From positions 1-19,474 of the forward strand of contig CAMLLE010000006.1 of assembly GCA_946480555.1 (NCBI GenBank): a stretch of DNA of 19,474 bases. Reading direction: 5' to 3'. Below, in pieces: positions 6,845 through 14,597 of this stretch. The translations under genes and the position numbers were made by a program. A model generated the notes under the pieces. That model had not been told where the DNA came from. It saw only the letters and a list, made by a program, of their open reading frames with translations, and ran no database searches. The stretch's first letter is position 1. Each line of letters starts with the position of its first letter. The stretch comes from an uncultured Verrucomicrobia subdivision 3 bacterium (GTDB lineage: Bacteria; Verrucomicrobiota; Verrucomicrobiae; Limisphaerales; CAMLLE01).

Positions 6845-9676
6845 ATGCTGCGGCTGGCGTTCAGCGCGGCAGCGATTCGAAGCCGGTGGCTATTGTTCGG
6901 CGTTCTCTCCCTCCTTCTCCTCAGCTGGCAGGCGGTGGCGCAGGAGGTCGGCGCGGTGGCTGGTGTGGTGATCAGCACCTGGGACGGAACTCCGCTGGGC
7001 GGAACAGCCGTTACGGTTCGCGGCACCACGCTCGCCACGCAGTCCGGCGCGGATGGGCGCTTCGAACTGAAGAATGTTCCAATCGGCGACCAGACGTTGC
7101 GCTTTTCCAAATCGGGTTTCGCCAGCGCCGTTGTCACCGACGTGCGCGTGATTGCAGGTCAGACCACAACCGTGAACGGGAACCTTCGCCCTGAGTTTTA
7201 CGAGATGGAAGAATTCGAAGTCACCGCGGAAGAGTTCACCCAACAGACTGAGCAAATTCTGATCGAGCGCCAGCAATCGAGCGGAATGATGGAGGCGATC
7301 GGTTCGGACTCGTTCAAGAATCTGGCGGTGAGTGACGCGGCAGGGGCTTTGAGCAAGGTAACGGGCGCATCGATTGCCGATGGGAAGTATGCCGTGGTGC
7401 GAGGTTTGGCGGACCGTTACACGTTCACAACGTTGAACGGAATGGAGCTGCCCAGCGCCGATCCGGATCGGAAGGCGTTTCAACTGGATCTCATGCCCTC
7501 CAAGTTCATACAGCAGATGGACGTGAGAAAGACCTTCACTCCGGACATGAGCGGCGGTTTTGCCGGTGGATCAATTGACATCGTCAGCAAGAGTTTTCCG
7601 GAAAAGTTCCTATTTGAGTGGCGCGTGAGCACGGCCTACAACACGCAATCGAGCCTGCGCGATGATTTCGCGGCGTCGGATCAGAGTTCCACCGACTGGA
7701 TGGCAATGGACGATGGCCTGCGGGCGATGCCGGAGGAGATCGCCGCCACAAGTCCCGCTTCGACCGCGCCTGCGTTGACCGATCAGCAAGAGGCGTTGTT
7801 CCGATCGCGACAGTTCGCTCCCGTGAATACTGATTCGCCGCTGGATTCGGGCACGGAACTTCTCGTCGGTTTCAGCCGGGACTTGTTCGGCATGCGCCTG
7901 GGAGCATTGGGCGGCTTCAATTACAAGCAGTCGTATCAATACTTTGATGACGGCATTGTGCGGGACTATGGCATTAACACCGACAAGAGCCCATCCGAGC
8001 CGGTGGAGGACAAGACGGAGCGGCGCGGAACAATTGAATATCAATGGGGCGGACTGGTGAGCCTCGCGCTTGAACTGAACGAGCATCACGAATTGAAGTT
8101 CAACTTCGTGAACATTCAGGCCGCCGAAGACAAGGCGCAACGGCTTCAAGGGCTCGATCCGAACAGCACGGCGGGAGTGACGTATATGGACCAGTCGGTA
8201 CTGCATTGGACCGAGCGCAACCTGCAATATTTGCAGCTTGCGGGCGGGCACGAAGTTCCCGACTTGAACGGCGTGCGGCTGGATTGGGGAGCGGCGAAGG
8301 CCACGACCAGTCAGGCGGATCCAGACTTCCGCATTTTTCAGTTTCTCGCCGAAGAAGGATTCAACAATCCTGACGTGTCCGGTTCCCCTCCTGGAGCACC
8401 CACGCGATACTGGCGGGAACTCACCGAGGAAAATCTGAACCTGCGGCTGGATCTCACCGTGCCGCTGCCTTCCTACAACTCCGGTGATAACGCGATCAAA
8501 GGCGGCGTCGCCCTCAGCCAGTCGGAGCGCGACTTCGCGCAGCGCGGCTTTCAAATGACGCGGGAGCGTCGGGGACGGCACCCGTTCATTGATGAAGGCG
8601 ATCCAAACATCTGGACGGATCCGGAGAACCTGCAGTTCGTCCGTTACCGAAACTTTCAACACAACCTGACTTACGCCGGAAAGCAGGATGTCGAAGCCGT
8701 GTACCTGATGGCGGACTGGGCCGCGCTGGATTGGTTGCAGCTGGTCGGCGGTGCAAGATACGAAACCACGGACCTGTCCATCTCCGGGGTTAATCAAACC
8801 CAGCTGAACACGCCCCTGCCATCGGGCCAGATCAAGCAGGGCGACCTGCTGCCGTCGCTCTCCGCGAAGTTTCAAATCCGGGAGAACATCGATCTTCGCG
8901 CGGCGTGGTCGCAAACCATTGTTCGGCCCACCTACCGTGAGATTGCATTCGTTCCCATGTATGACGTGACGCAGTCCCGTGAAGTGATCGGCAATCCTGG
9001 CCTGAGCATTTCTGAAAGCGAGAACTACGACCTGCGCCTGTCCTGGTATCCACGTCCGGGAGAAATCGTGTCCGTTTCCGGATTCGCAAAAACACTCACC
9101 GCGCCCATCGAACTTGCCGGAATCAACACAGACAACAAACAGGTCACGTATCTCAATTTCGAGAAGGCCGACGTGCTGGGATTTGAAGGCGAGGCGCGCG
9201 TCGGGCTGGATCGCATCTGGAAAGGTCTCAAACCGTTCACTGTCGGGGTGAATGGTGCCTACATCACCTCAGAGGTTCCTTTAACCGGCGATTTCAAGAC
9301 GGTCCGGCGCGACCTTTGGGGCGATCGTTCGGAATCGCGTCCGTTGTACAACCAGCCCGACTTCATCCTGAATGGCGATCTGACTTGGGAACTGGAGCAG
9401 ACGAGAACGACCGTGACTCTCTCCGGCGGAGTTGTGGGTGAGAACCTTGTGCTCATCGGCTATGGAAAACCGGATGAATATGCGCAGCCGGCGCCGGAGC
9501 TGAACCTGTTCATCCGGCAGCGGCTCGGGAAGAACTGGGATGTCCGGTTCACCGCCAAGAACCTGCTCAATCCGGAACATCAGGTGGTTCAACATTGGCC
9601 CAGCGGTGACACCGTTTTGCTGCGCAGTTACACGAAGGGAATCACCTTCGGCCTTTCGGTAGGCTGCGAGTTCTGA
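6845..9676 (+). CDS. TonB-dependent outer-membrane receptor with CarboxypepD_reg-like domain
   Basis: A 943-residue outer-membrane receptor. Residues 1-34 are a signal peptide (LLFGVLSLLLLSWQAVAQ). About 36-120 is a carboxypeptidase-regulatory-like beta-sandwich (GVVISTWDGTPLGGTAVTV). EEFEVTA near residue 129 resembles a TonB box. A plug domain follows (DAAGALSKVTGASI, VVRGLADRYTFTTLNGME, GGFAGGSIDIVSKSFPE), then a beta-barrel ending in phenylalanine (GLSVGCEF), as expected for barrel insertion. As the last gene of the operon it is the probable client of the encoded motor; the substrate cannot be inferred. An ATG at 6647 in the same frame would add 66 residues, 40 of them encoded by repeat element E, before the signal peptide. 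The ATG at 6845 is therefore preferred. Confidence 0.9.
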   Translation: MLRLAFSAAAIRSRWLLFGVLSLLLLSWQAVAQEVGAVAGVVISTWDGTPLGGTAVTVRGTTLATQSGADGRFELKNVPIGDQTLRFSKSGFASAVVTDVRVIAGQTTTVNGNLRPEFYEMEEFEVTAEEFTQQTEQILIERQQSSGMMEAIGSDSFKNLAVSDAAGALSKVTGASIADGKYAVVRGLADRYTFTTLNGMELPSADPDRKAFQLDLMPSKFIQQMDVRKTFTPDMSGGFAGGSIDIVSKSFPEKFLFEWRVSTAYNTQSSLRDDFAASDQSSTDWMAMDDGLRAMPEEIAATSPASTAPALTDQQEALFRSRQFAPVNTDSPLDSGTELLVGFSRDLFGMRLGALGGFNYKQSYQYFDDGIVRDYGINTDKSPSEPVEDKTERRGTIEYQWGGLVSLALELNEHHELKFNFVNIQAAEDKAQRLQGLDPNSTAGVTYMDQSVLHWTERNLQYLQLAGGHEVPDLNGVRLDWGAAKATTSQADPDFRIFQFLAEEGFNNPDVSGSPPGAPTRYWRELTEENLNLRLDLTVPLPSYNSGDNAIKGGVALSQSERDFAQRGFQMTRERRGRHPFIDEGDPNIWTDPENLQFVRYRNFQHNLTYAGKQDVEAVYLMADWAALDWLQLVGGARYETTDLSISGVNQTQLNTPLPSGQIKQGDLLPSLSAKFQIRENIDLRAAWSQTIVRPTYREIAFVPMYDVTQSREVIGNPGLSISESENYDLRLSWYPRPGEIVSVSGFAKTLTAPIELAGINTDNKQVTYLNFEKADVLGFEGEARVGLDRIWKGLKPFTVGVNGAYITSEVPLTGDFKTVRRDLWGDRSESRPLYNQPDFILNGDLTWELEQTRTTVTLSGGVVGENLVLIGYGKPDEYAQPAPELNLFIRQRLGKNWDVRFTAKNLLNPEHQVVQHWPSGDTVLLRSYTKGITFGLSVGCEF

Positions 9677-9733
9677 CGCGAAGATCCCGGCGGGCAGTTG
9701 TGCTTTTAACAGCGTGCAGCCCTGGCTGGCGGC

Positions 9734-9745
9734 CGGCAGCTGCCG
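9734..9745. other. 12-bp palindrome between convergent genes
   Basis: A perfect palindrome CGGCAGCTGCCG lies in the 76-nt space where the receptor gene (+) and the nucleotidyltransferase gene (-) converge. No T-rich tract flanks it, so it is not a convincing intrinsic terminator. Nothing else is recognisable in this space. Confidence 0.25.
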
Positions 9746-9752
9746 CGGAAGT

Positions 9753-10655
9753 TCACTTCCTGAACTCCTGCACGCTTTGCACAAAATCGTCCGGCACACC
9801 GAAATCGAATCGCTTCGCATCGGTCATCTCCAGAGCCAGATATCCGAAGCGCTGGCGCTGGATTTCCTGTGCGCGCGTCAGTTGAAATTCGCCGCCATCA
9901 CGCACCTCGTTGCGGATCATTTCCTCCAGGATTTCGTAAATGGAAGGCGCGAGCAGGTGCATGCCGAACCATCCCAGCCACGTTCCGGCGGGAAGTTCGT
10001 TCACGTGCAACTTCTCCTGCGCGACCTCCACGGCCGGCTTTTCGATGATCAACGAGACGTCGATCAAACGCGGATTCTCCGCGAGGCGTTTTCCGGCGAT
10101 GGTTCCGTAGCCTTTCAACTGCCCGGCAGAAATCCGGTTCACGGCTGAAACGCTCCTGCCGCCCGCTGCCGCTGCCATCTCTGCCAGCTCGCGATAAGGC
10201 GAAACGGGATTGCCGCGAAACAGGTGATCGCCCAATCCCAGCAGAACCATTTCGCCCGCGGCGAAGGTCTTGGTCTGAAACACCGCATGGCCGTAGCCTT
10301 CCTGCTGATGCTGCACCGCGAAGCTGACGCGCTGGGAAAAGCGGCGCATCTGCTCCGCCTCCTTGAGCAGCGCCGGATACTTCGCCAGGCGTTTCAGGTA
10401 TGCGTCATCCGGCCCCTTCAAGTACGCGCGCACCATTTCGTCTTCGCCCCGCTGAACGATGATGCAAATCTCTTCAATCCCCGCCGCCTCGAGTTCCAGC
10501 AGATGGTAATGAAACAACGCGCGTGCGATGCCGTCCGGTCCCACTACCGGAAACAGTTCCTTCTTCACTGCATGCGAAGCGGGAAAGTGCCGCGTGCCCA
10601 GTCCCGCGATGGGGATGACTGCCTTGCGAACGGGGGAGGAAGCTGAAGGTTTCAT
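9753..10655 (-). CDS. GalU-like UTP-glucose-1-phosphate uridylyltransferase family protein
   Basis: A 300-residue cytoplasmic nucleotidyltransferase, close to usual GalU length. The N-terminal nucleotide-binding motif GLGTR lies at residues 18-22, followed by KKELFPVV at 31-38, which matches the GalU pattern. LGDHLF marks the probable catalytic metal site, and GGEFQLTRAQEIQ near the C-terminus matches the GalU 'GGE.QLT' segment. It should make a UDP-sugar from a sugar-1-phosphate and UTP. It lies 58 nt downstream of a sugar kinase on the same strand, so the pair can convert a free sugar to UDP-sugar. The ATG at 10655 was chosen because the open frame further upstream runs through the kinase gene in another frame. 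Exact sugar specificity is open, and a UDP-sugar pyrophosphorylase role is possible. Confidence 0.85.
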   Translation of the reverse strand: MKPSASSPVRKAVIPIAGLGTRHFPASHAVKKELFPVVGPDGIARALFHYHLLELEAAGIEEICIIVQRGEDEMVRAYLKGPDDAYLKRLAKYPALLKEAEQMRRFSQRVSFAVQHQQEGYGHAVFQTKTFAAGEMVLLGLGDHLFRGNPVSPYRELAEMAAAAGGRSVSAVNRISAGQLKGYGTIAGKRLAENPRLIDVSLIIEKPAVEVAQEKLHVNELPAGTWLGWFGMHLLAPSIYEILEEMIRNEVRDGGEFQLTRAQEIQRQRFGYLALEMTDAKRFDFGVPDDFVQSVQEFRK

Positions 10656-10713
10656 TTTCAAAACAGGCAACGCTTGCCATTCCACCAGCGAATGCGGCCT
10701 GAATATGGACGGT

Positions 10714-12174
10714 TCATTGTTCCAGGTGACCCTTCTCCACTGATGCCTGCCAGCCTGCAGCGCCGAATTGATATCGTCGTGCGCCGAACTCGATCGCGCC
10801 GGGTGAAGTGCCTTCAAAGATATCAGGCATCGATCCAATGCGTCGCGAATATTCATTTGCGATTTCGGGGATGTGCTTCTTGAGCGCCTCAATCTTCCCG
10901 AACACCGCCACCGTTCCGCCCGTTCCGCCGCCGGTGATTTTCGCCCCGTAAAGACCCTGCTTTGCTCCGCGATGCCGCACGGCGTCCACCAGGAAATCCA
11001 CTTCATCCGTTGAGAGATGGCAGTTGTCGCGATAGCTCTGGTGCGCGCCATACATGCAATCGCCCGCCGTGATGAGCGCCTGTTCGTCACCGGTCTTGGC
11101 GGTCCGTAATGCGTCCATGAATTTCAGCACGCGCTCGTTCTCCTCCACAGGATGGCGGGTTGGGCCGGCAACGCGGTAGATGGCATCCGGCGAAATCTTC
11201 GTGACGGGGTCATCATGCGTCTTGTGTTCCGCGAGGAAAGCGGATCCAACGACTTCTTCTGGAATGCCTGTGGCGTATTGCTGGAGGTCGGCCACGGAAA
11301 GCTCGGTCAAATAATCAATCGGGCCGCGTCCGGTTCGAGCCCGGATGTCATTGATGATCTTCTTGCCCATGAATGCGCCGACGCGAGTGTCGCTGTAGGG
11401 ACTGCCAGCAACCGAGTGGCGCACCATGGAATTGATGCCGACAAAGCCGGTACCGGGCGGAATCTGCACTTCGCCCTTTACTTCACCGGGACGGCAGAGG
11501 ATGTGCGTAAGACAACCTTCGCGCCCGCTCGTGATTGCCGTTTGATCCATGATGCCGCACGGTGCCCCCACCACGTGGTTCTCAGCCATCTGGCCCAGCC
11601 GCGCAATCCGTGCCGGCGAAAGGTTCAATCCGAGATACGCGTCCAGGCAGGTGATCGTTCCTATCTCCACCGCTGCGGAGCTGCCAATGCCGACATTCAT
11701 CGGCACCGCGCTGAGCAGGAGCAGATTGAAGCCATACGGGAGCTTCACCGATTCCTCCTTTAGCAAAGTGAAGATGCTGCCCACGATGTAGGAAGCCCAG
11801 TTTGCCAGCGGATTGGCCTGGCAGAGCGCGCGGACTTCACTGTAATTGGCCAGGCCGTCTCCGGAGCGAAAATAATCGAGCGGCACACGTGTCTCAATGG
11901 GCAGCGCCTTCATGCCGCCCTGCATGGTGCGGATGCGCAAGGTGCGATCGGTGTGCGCCTGCAGGGCGATGAGAACCCCGCGGCCGAGCACGGCTTCGCA
12001 CACGTTCGCGCCGGAGTAATCCGCAATGCCGCCCATGACATCCAGCCGCGCCGGCACACGCGTGACGAGCACTTCGCCGGCGGTGAAGAAGCTGGCGAAG
12101 CCGGAGGCATCGCTGTTGGGTTTGCGCAGGAGTTGATCGAACTCCAGGACTTCGAAAGGCAGTTGCTGGTGCAT
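10714..12174 (-). CDS. GHMP/galactokinase-family sugar kinase (L-arabinokinase-like motif)
   Basis: A 486-residue GHMP-superfamily kinase, longer than typical galactokinase (about 380-400). Motif 1 is PARLDVMGGIADYSG (41-55), where galactokinase has GRVNLIGEHTDYNGG. Motif 2 is VPMNVGIGSSAAVEIG (157-172), the ATP-binding loop. PCGIMDQ (205-211) holds the expected catalytic aspartate. Motif 3 is GAKITGGGTGG (410-420). The DVMGGIADYSG version of motif 1 is that of the kinase half of plant L-arabinokinase (ARA1), so the substrate may be L-arabinose or another sugar instead of galactose. The product would be a sugar-1-phosphate for the adjacent nucleotidyltransferase. The start at 12174 is ATG with only a weak ribosome-binding sequence; no promoter could be recognised in the 172 nt upstream. 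Confidence 0.85.
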   Translation of the reverse strand: MHQQLPFEVLEFDQLLRKPNSDASGFASFFTAGEVLVTRVPARLDVMGGIADYSGANVCEAVLGRGVLIALQAHTDRTLRIRTMQGGMKALPIETRVPLDYFRSGDGLANYSEVRALCQANPLANWASYIVGSIFTLLKEESVKLPYGFNLLLLSAVPMNVGIGSSAAVEIGTITCLDAYLGLNLSPARIARLGQMAENHVVGAPCGIMDQTAITSGREGCLTHILCRPGEVKGEVQIPPGTGFVGINSMVRHSVAGSPYSDTRVGAFMGKKIINDIRARTGRGPIDYLTELSVADLQQYATGIPEEVVGSAFLAEHKTHDDPVTKISPDAIYRVAGPTRHPVEENERVLKFMDALRTAKTGDEQALITAGDCMYGAHQSYRDNCHLSTDEVDFLVDAVRHRGAKQGLYGAKITGGGTGGTVAVFGKIEALKKHIPEIANEYSRRIGSMPDIFEGTSPGAIEFGARRYQFGAAGWQASVEKGHLEQ

Positions 12175-12346
12175 AAGGACGCTCTTGATGGCTTGGCCAA
12201 CGTTCGGCGCGGACGCTGCCAGAAAACAACTGTCGGGTCACGCCGGAAAAGGCTGACATCCGTTCATCGTTACGCGAAACCGGTGAAGCACCGACCGCCC
12301 AGCGGCGCTTTTGATGACGCGATTCCGTCTGAATGAGACCGTGAAT

Positions 12347-12827
12347 TCAAGTGAGAGCCTGCTCGCAGACGCTCTGCGAAATCTGAACAGCCTGATCCCT
12401 CCGGGTCGTTTTCTTTGCGAGTGACACGGAGAAAATTCCGCACTCATCAATTTCCTGCCGCACTTTGCAAAAGCCCGTCGCGGCGACGAGTTGGTCCATC
12501 TCCGCCTGTGTGCGGCGGCGCATAATCCACGGCTTGCCTTCGCGATTGCGCAGCACGCGCGCGATGAATTCCACCTGTGGATGCCAGGGTTGATTCGTAT
12601 AAATCAGATAGCCTTCCGGATCCATCGCATCCGCCAGGCCGCGCAGCGAATTCAGCACCGGCTCGTTCGCGGGAAAGAGTTCAAACAATCCAGACACAGC
12701 GCGCCGAGTGTTCGTGGCCGCGATGGAACAACATGAGCGCTTTCCCGCCGGGCTTTGCCGCGGGCCAGATGCGATAAAACAATTCCGCGCCATCGAAAGA
12801 CTTGAACCGGTGTTCGGTGGATTTCAT
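12347..12827 (-). pseudogene. Remnant of bifunctional alpha/beta-hydrolase / SAM-methyltransferase gene (internal deletion)
   Basis: Two pieces of a large gene are joined out of frame. From 12827 to about 12701 it encodes MKSTEHRFKSFDGAELFYR and on to LFHRGHEHSAR, the N-terminal strands of an alpha/beta-hydrolase. From about 12700 to 12347, in another frame, it encodes VSGLFELFPANEPVLNSL, then YTNQPWHPQVEFIARVL, RRRTQAEMDQLVAATGF and GIFSVSLAKK, the C-terminal end of a class I methyltransferase. Both ends match the bifunctional hydrolase/methyltransferase family known from related bacteria. The hydrolase catalytic core and the SAM-binding glycine motif are absent, so the gene cannot work. The hydrolase frame stops at 12681. 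Its ATG overlaps the stop of the acyltransferase gene (ATGA), so the full gene was once translationally coupled to the lipid operon. An assembly collapse is the alternative explanation. Confidence 0.75.
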
Positions 12828-13537
12828 AAAGAAAGGGCGGCAACCGCTTCGCGCAACTGCTGGCAAACCCGATCCGCGCCATCGCGGCCGGCGGGCAAAG
12901 CTTCAAAGCTCAGAGGCTTTCCGATTTTCAACCGAAGCTTGCGCGGGCGCGGCAGGATCGAGCCTTTCGGCCAGGCGGAGAATGCGCCATCCAGGTAACA
13001 GGGAACAACGGGCAGCGGCGTTCCGGCCACCAGCAAGCCGATGCCGGGTTTGAAAGTGCCAAGCGAGCCTGTCGTTGTGCGTGTTCCCTCGGGAAACAAA
13101 ATCAGCACGTTGCCGGGATTCGCGAGCAGATGGCGGCAAAGTTCGAGGCTTTGGCGGATGTGCGTTTGACGTCCGAACGGCAGGGCGTTCACCACCACCG
13201 CGGCCAGGGTCAGCCGGGGAATGTTGACGAAGAAATAGTCCTGTGCCGCGGCGGGAAACGCGCGATGCAGTTTTCGCAAAGGCAGCGCGCCAAGCAGGCA
13301 AAGCGTATCGAGATGGCTGCTGTGATTGGCCGCCAGCACGAAGGATCCAGTCTCCGGCAAATGCTCCGCGCCGAAAATTTCGAACCGATGGTAAACGAGC
13401 AGCCAGCTGCGGATCGCCAGCGCCGCCAGCGATCGCGCCGCATAGACGGTCAAATCCGGTTCGCGCGGAAACGCGCGCAGCCGATCGGCGAGCGATTTGT
13501 CCAAGTCCGCGACGGGTTCGTATTGCCAGGTTTGCAT
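12824..13537 (-). CDS. PlsC-type 1-acyl-glycerol-3-phosphate acyltransferase family protein
   Basis: A 237-residue lysophospholipid acyltransferase of usual length. The catalytic HX4D motif is at residues 71-77 (NHSSHLD), FPEGTR at 148-153 binds the phosphate of the acceptor, and VVPCYLDG near 177-184 is block IV of the family. It would transfer an acyl chain to a lysophosphatidate-like acceptor at the inner membrane. It lies 106 nt downstream of cdsA, and its stop overlaps the start of the hydrolase/methyltransferase remnant as ATGA. The position beside CdsA and a CDP-alcohol phosphatidyltransferase supports a role in one phospholipid or glycolipid pathway. The start at 13537 (MQTWQYEP) is ATG. 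Its acyl-donor and acceptor specificity cannot be read from sequence. Confidence 0.88.
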   Translation of the reverse strand: MQTWQYEPVADLDKSLADRLRAFPREPDLTVYAARSLAALAIRSWLLVYHRFEIFGAEHLPETGSFVLAANHSSHLDTLCLLGALPLRKLHRAFPAAAQDYFFVNIPRLTLAAVVVNALPFGRQTHIRQSLELCRHLLANPGNVLILFPEGTRTTTGSLGTFKPGIGLLVAGTPLPVVPCYLDGAFSAWPKGSILPRPRKLRLKIGKPLSFEALPAGRDGADRVCQQLREAVAALSL

Positions 13538-13643
13538 GGCGAACGGTCAGTGAATTGCCGCAAATTTCTCGCGCACGATCGCACGGCTGGGCGGTGCGCT
13601 CGGAATCGAAATTTCTTGCGCGGACATTGTTTGAAATGCGCGG

Positions 13644-14597
13644 TCAGCGCAGCGGATGGAAATAGCCGGCCATGTGGAAGAACAGCGGCGCCACGTAAAT
13701 GAGGCTGTCGATGCGGTCCAGAATGCCGCCGTGTCCGGGAATGTTTGCGCCCATGTCTTTGATGCCGATGTCGCGCTTGATGACGCTGATTGCCAGGTCG
13801 CCGATCTGTCCGCCAATGCCAACGATCAATCCGGCCAGGATCAGTTCTGTCGTTCCGAAATGCGGAAACGAAAAGTGAAGCAACCAAGGCAGCGTCAGGG
13901 AAACGGCCAGGGCGCCGATGGAGCCGGCCCAAGTTTTCTTTGGGCTGATGTTGCTGCGAAGCTGCCTCTTGCCGAATAGCTTTCCAAAGGTGAAAGCAGC
14001 GACATCGTTGATTTCGGTCGCGAACAGCACGTAGAGCAAATAACCGTAGGCATGTTTGGCGTTCGCCAGAAAGGGCAGGTGCCCGAACATCCAGCCGATG
14101 TAGATGAACCCGACAATGGCGAGCGATACCGTCTGCAGCTGCCCTTTCACTTCGTTGCGCGCGATGGGAATCAGGAAAATCAACGCCACCGCGTAAACCG
14201 GAAGCGCGAGAAACAACAAATACCAGCCGTTGCCAGCTTCTTCGCCCTGCGGTTGGCGCATCAGGCAGGCGATTCCCACGGCGACGATCCCAAGGTAAAC
14301 GGCGCCTGTCGCCCACCAATCGCGATACAGCCCGGTCGCGCGGGCGAATTCCTTGAAACCCAGCGCCGCCAGCAAACAGAAGAAAACGATCACCGTGACA
14401 CGGCCTGCGAAGACGCTGCCAAAGATCAGCGGCGCCATGATCAGCCAGCTCCGATACGTGAGCCAGATGGAGTTCACGTCCTTCTTGAGCGCGAACTTCA
14501 AGAACGCAAGTGCAAGTCCCGCCACGCCGAGCACGCCCATCACGATGAAAAAGTAGGCGCGGAAGACTTCGCTTTGCAGGGCAGCTTGAGGTGTCAT
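13644..14597 (-). CDS. cdsA: Phosphatidate cytidylyltransferase
   Basis: A 317-residue integral membrane enzyme making CDP-diacylglycerol from phosphatidate and CTP. The complete family signature is present at residues 271-297: SVIKRDIGIKDMG followed by IPGHGGILDRID, with the KD, HGG and DRxD residues intact. SPKKTWAGSIG (218-228) is another conserved block. Several hydrophobic segments fit the usual multi-pass topology. The ATG at 14597 overlaps the stop of the upstream CDP-alcohol phosphatidyltransferase (ATGA), indicating translational coupling. A longer open frame to 14897 is rejected because it runs antisense-like through that gene in another frame. Its product CDP-diacylglycerol is the expected donor for the coupled phosphatidyltransferase, which makes the pathway link direct. 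Confidence 0.93.
   Translation of the reverse strand: MTPQAALQSEVFRAYFFIVMGVLGVAGLALAFLKFALKKDVNSIWLTYRSWLIMAPLIFGSVFAGRVTVIVFFCLLAALGFKEFARATGLYRDWWATGAVYLGIVAVGIACLMRQPQGEEAGNGWYLLFLALPVYAVALIFLIPIARNEVKGQLQTVSLAIVGFIYIGWMFGHLPFLANAKHAYGYLLYVLFATEINDVAAFTFGKLFGKRQLRSNISPKKTWAGSIGALAVSLTLPWLLHFSFPHFGTTELILAGLIVGIGGQIGDLAISVIKRDIGIKDMGANIPGHGGILDRIDSLIYVAPLFFHMAGYFHPLR

Noticed and set aside
7610..8914. Minus-strand open frame of 434 codons opposite the receptor gene
   Set aside because: Antisense shadow of a well-supported receptor; Arg-rich composition and no domain.
9734..9745. Palindrome considered as a bidirectional terminator
   Set aside because: No T-run on either side and the loop would be too small; kept only as a low-confidence site.
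10656..11090. N-terminal extension of the GalU-like protein
   Set aside because: It runs through the kinase gene in another frame and has no resemblance to GalU N-termini.
13547..13627. 26-codon frame (MSAQEISIPS...) between cdsA and the acyltransferase gene
   Set aside because: Too short, no Shine-Dalgarno and no recognisable family; could be chance.
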